Source of the DNA: Ptiloglossa arizonensis
Lineage: Eukaryota > Arthropoda > Insecta > Hymenoptera > Colletidae
NCBI RefSeq assembly: GCF_051014685.1
Contig: NC_135058.1
Span: forward strand, 10,666,811-10,730,810
Direction of reading: 5' to 3'
DNA length: 64,000 bases
A program made the translations under genes and the position numbers. Every line of letters begins with the position of its first letter. Position 1 is the stretch's first letter. Shown piece after piece: positions 61,391 to 64,000 of the stretch. The notes below the pieces were generated by a model, which worked only from the letters and a program-made list of their open reading frames with translations, searched no databases and was not told the DNA's origin.

Positions 61391-63415
61391 CGCACGAAGG
61401 AATATCTATTTAAATTAAAACACTTTCGCTCGGAAATTTCGACCTTTTTCCGAGAAATAAAGGTCCGCGATAATACGTAAAAAGACAAGAGTAATAGGAA
61501 TCGTGCAAAACGTTTGGTATAAAGTACAGCGAGAACGAGTATATAAAAATTCACACGTCGGACAGGACAAAAATAAAAACAAACTTCCCTCTTTGATCAG
61601 CGGCGCTGAAACTTCCATATGTCCGAAATAAACAAATAAAAAAAAAGGGGGAAACTCTACAATAAATTTGTGTTTACGACTTGTACCTGTATATTTCGAC
61701 TATCGCGAATAAAAAAATACTTCTCGTTCCCCTTTCTTTCTTTCGAATCGAATTTCACGTCGAATCTTCTACTCCGAAAATCACCAAAATTTACAAAATT
61801 ATATACGCGACCGTTTGGTACATCGAAGCCTCCGGATGAATCTCCAAACGCGTAATCGCAGCAACGTGTGAAATTCTCGGCGCGACGCGCGTAAAAAATC
61901 GACTCTCGAGATCGATACAGCGCTCATCTTTGACCCCGAGGCGACACCGTCGAGACGTGGCGCGTTTAAATATTATGAAAGTCGCGTCTCCCACGGGGAA
62001 CCCCTTTGGCAGTCGATCTCGTCCGGGTCCTCGGTTCGTAATCGATCAAAATCGGCAACGCGCGCGCCGATCGGCGTACAAAATTAATTTAACGCGAGCC
62101 CGTGAATTCTTGCGCTCACTCGGTGCTGCTCCCACCTCCCCGTACTCCCTTACTCGCTGTTTCCTCTCGCGCCGGTGCAAAGAGAATTAATTCGGAGCAG
62201 ATGCGCGCCGGATAATCGCGATTATGACCCGTAATCGATCTCCCGTGCCCCATCGATCATTCGCCGCTCGCACGCGTGATCGCGTCGATCGAAAATCGCG
62301 TGCAATCACCGGCCCGGTCGCGCGGGTAATTCGAACGAAAACCGAGCGTTTGATTCGCGTGCCGGTGATATTTACCAGCGGGATCCTCGGTCGGGAACGC
62401 GCCGCCCTTGCGAGCGAAACGAGAATGCAAATGCAGCGTACGCGTTCGCGTTTCGTGTACACCGGTATCGCGAGAAATTAAGAGACAACACACCGAATAG
62501 ATTCTCGCGGTCGGCGAAAGAATTTCATTTGGACGAAAGCTTCGCCGCGAGAGCGCAACTTTTGCGAGCGCGGCCGGAAAGCATCGGTGTACCCGCTCGG
62601 TTTATTTAGTTTTCGCCGGACGAGAAACACTTCGCGGGACAGGATAAATAATGCAACCGGAACGAAACGTATTAACGCATCGAGAGATTTGTACGTTTTC
62701 CGCGACGAATTAACGAGGCGAAATATTCTTTTTTTTTTTTTCTCTTCTTCTTTTTTCATTCTTTCGAGGAGTGTATTTTTGTCAATTTTACCTCTCGTAT
62801 AGGGGTTTTATTAATGGTTTGTTTTTTTTTTCTTTTCGATCGACGAAAGACGGTTTTGGAACGATTTTACGATGTAACTTTCGGAGAATTTGTAGGCGAG
62901 AGCGAACAAGGATAGGGAAAAATTTACGTTTCCGAAAGTTTTGCAACTGTGATCTTTATACATTGTAAACGAGAGTTTGTGAAAAAGTCTGGTTGTGCGG
63001 GTATCGGTTAGCGTTGAACTTTTGCGGGACACCTGTCCATTACAGGACAAAGGATCTGTTAGAAAGAATCGATGGTCAGACTGGAATTCGCGAGGATAGA
63101 GATTAATGGCGGAGGGACTCTGATTTGTGTGGGACAGGTGGCTACAATAGAACAGAAACCAAGAGGGCGAAACGGAGGGAAGTAACCCGGGCTGGAGTGA
63201 AAAGAATAACGGTCGAAAAAAGATTCGGCCGGTATGTAAAGAAGCGATAACGTCCATACACTGGCGTTGCAAAAGAAACTATTAATCCTCGAACGAAAAC
63301 CAGAATCCGAGAAATCTCACGACGATAGCTGGACAATTTACAAATGCCAGGAACAGGGCCAGAATGGATCGAGTTTGAAAATATCGAATAAATTTACCAT
63401 TGTACTTTCAGTATC
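61391..63415. other. No supported gene or element
   Basis: T-rich and CT-rich tracts lie at about 62728-62760 and 62821-62835. The stretch at 62000-62450 is CpG-rich and open on both strands. The 153-codon frame on the minus strand (62811-63272) has no recognised domain. Confidence 0.45.
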
Positions 63416-63418
63416 TGA

Positions 63419-63630
63419 TTCTTCTAATTTTTTATATTTCAATATTCTCTTCTTAATTCTTTACTTTTCGATGCCCGCTTTTCTCGATTCTTTATTTCTC
63501 AGTATCCACTTTTCTTAATTCTTTATATTCCAATGTCTACTTTTCATGATTTTTCATCTTTCACTACCTACTCCTCTTAATTCTATACATTTTACTATCT
63601 ACTCTTAATCTTTTAATCTTCCCTACCAAC
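63419..63630. repeat. 31-bp pyrimidine-rich minisatellite, seven units
   Basis: Units begin at 63419, 63450, 63481, 63512, 63543, 63574 and 63605, exactly 31 bp apart. The consensus runs TTCTTAATTCTTTA-ATTTC followed by A-TATC-ACTT. Units vary at many positions but lengths do not. Confidence 0.9.
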
Positions 63631-64000
63631 CCTCCCCAAATTTGTATTCTTCAATATCCGTCTCGTCTCGACAACAAAAAACTTGATTTTCTCCTCGATT
63701 GGAAAACACATAAATACGATTCCCGGCGAACTCTGTAAAATAAAAATTCAAGATCGTTGTCCTTCCACGCTGCCGGCGGTTCAGGGCGAATAAAAATGTC
63801 ACAGCTGTGACGCAAGTTGCCCGAGCTCGCGAGCGTGTCCGTACGCAAGAAAAACTGGCAACTCGCGTGGAACTTTCGTCGTGCAATGTTTGACGGTGAA
63901 GGGGAGACCAATGTCGATGTTGTCGATACAATAACACGCCGGCGGTAAAATTGAATCGGAATCGTTCCAATCGCGGCGAAGTTCGACTAAATAAGTTAGC
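63631..64000. other. Right margin, no supported feature
   Basis: Two overlapping minus-strand frames (63623-63970) are Arg/Ser-rich. I see no element end, repeat or motif. Confidence 0.45.

Overview
The window looks like nuclear DNA from an insect. A bee or another hymenopteran is the best guess, from the many CpG-rich stretches beside AT-rich ones, the eukaryotic splice-like signals and the frequent decayed mariner-type ends. This assignment is inference, because no marker gene was recognised. There are no bacterial operons, ribosome binding sites, rRNA genes, tRNA genes or CRISPR arrays. Most open frames are short, rich in Arg and Ser, overlap on both strands, and look like chance products of CpG-rich sequence with few stops.

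The only stretch with a hint of gene structure is 0.5-3.0 kb on the minus strand. Three open segments (2817-3025, 1454-1763, 526-682) end at good donor sites and join in compatible reading phases. I do not recognise the product. Two isolated plus-strand frames, at 5.9 kb and 24.0 kb, are weaker candidates.

The best-supported content is mobile and repetitive DNA. Two internally deleted mariner-like copies (43.6 and 59.3 kb) share inverted ends; one keeps the N-terminal and the other a C-terminal-like piece of a transposase. A palindromic MITE family has two full copies (29.9 and 50.9 kb) and one half copy (43.9 kb). Further MITE-like elements lie at 36.0 kb (TA target), 37.7 kb (TA target, with two solo ends elsewhere) and 12.1 kb (TTAA target, piggyBac-like ends).

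Tandem arrays include a 44-bp minisatellite interrupted by a mariner copy (43.1-43.9 kb), a 128-bp satellite (39.8-40.3 kb), a 56-bp array (60.7-61.0 kb) and a 31-bp pyrimidine-rich array (63.4-63.6 kb). Many two- or three-copy duplications also occur, and several have 145-190 bp spacing. Microsatellites, G-quadruplex motifs and GC-rich, promoter-like segments (14.4, 23.2-24.2, 30.4-30.9, 32.0-32.5 and 44.6-45.5 kb) are scattered through the rest. Overall the window reads as a long intergenic or intronic region with a possible gene end at its left margin.
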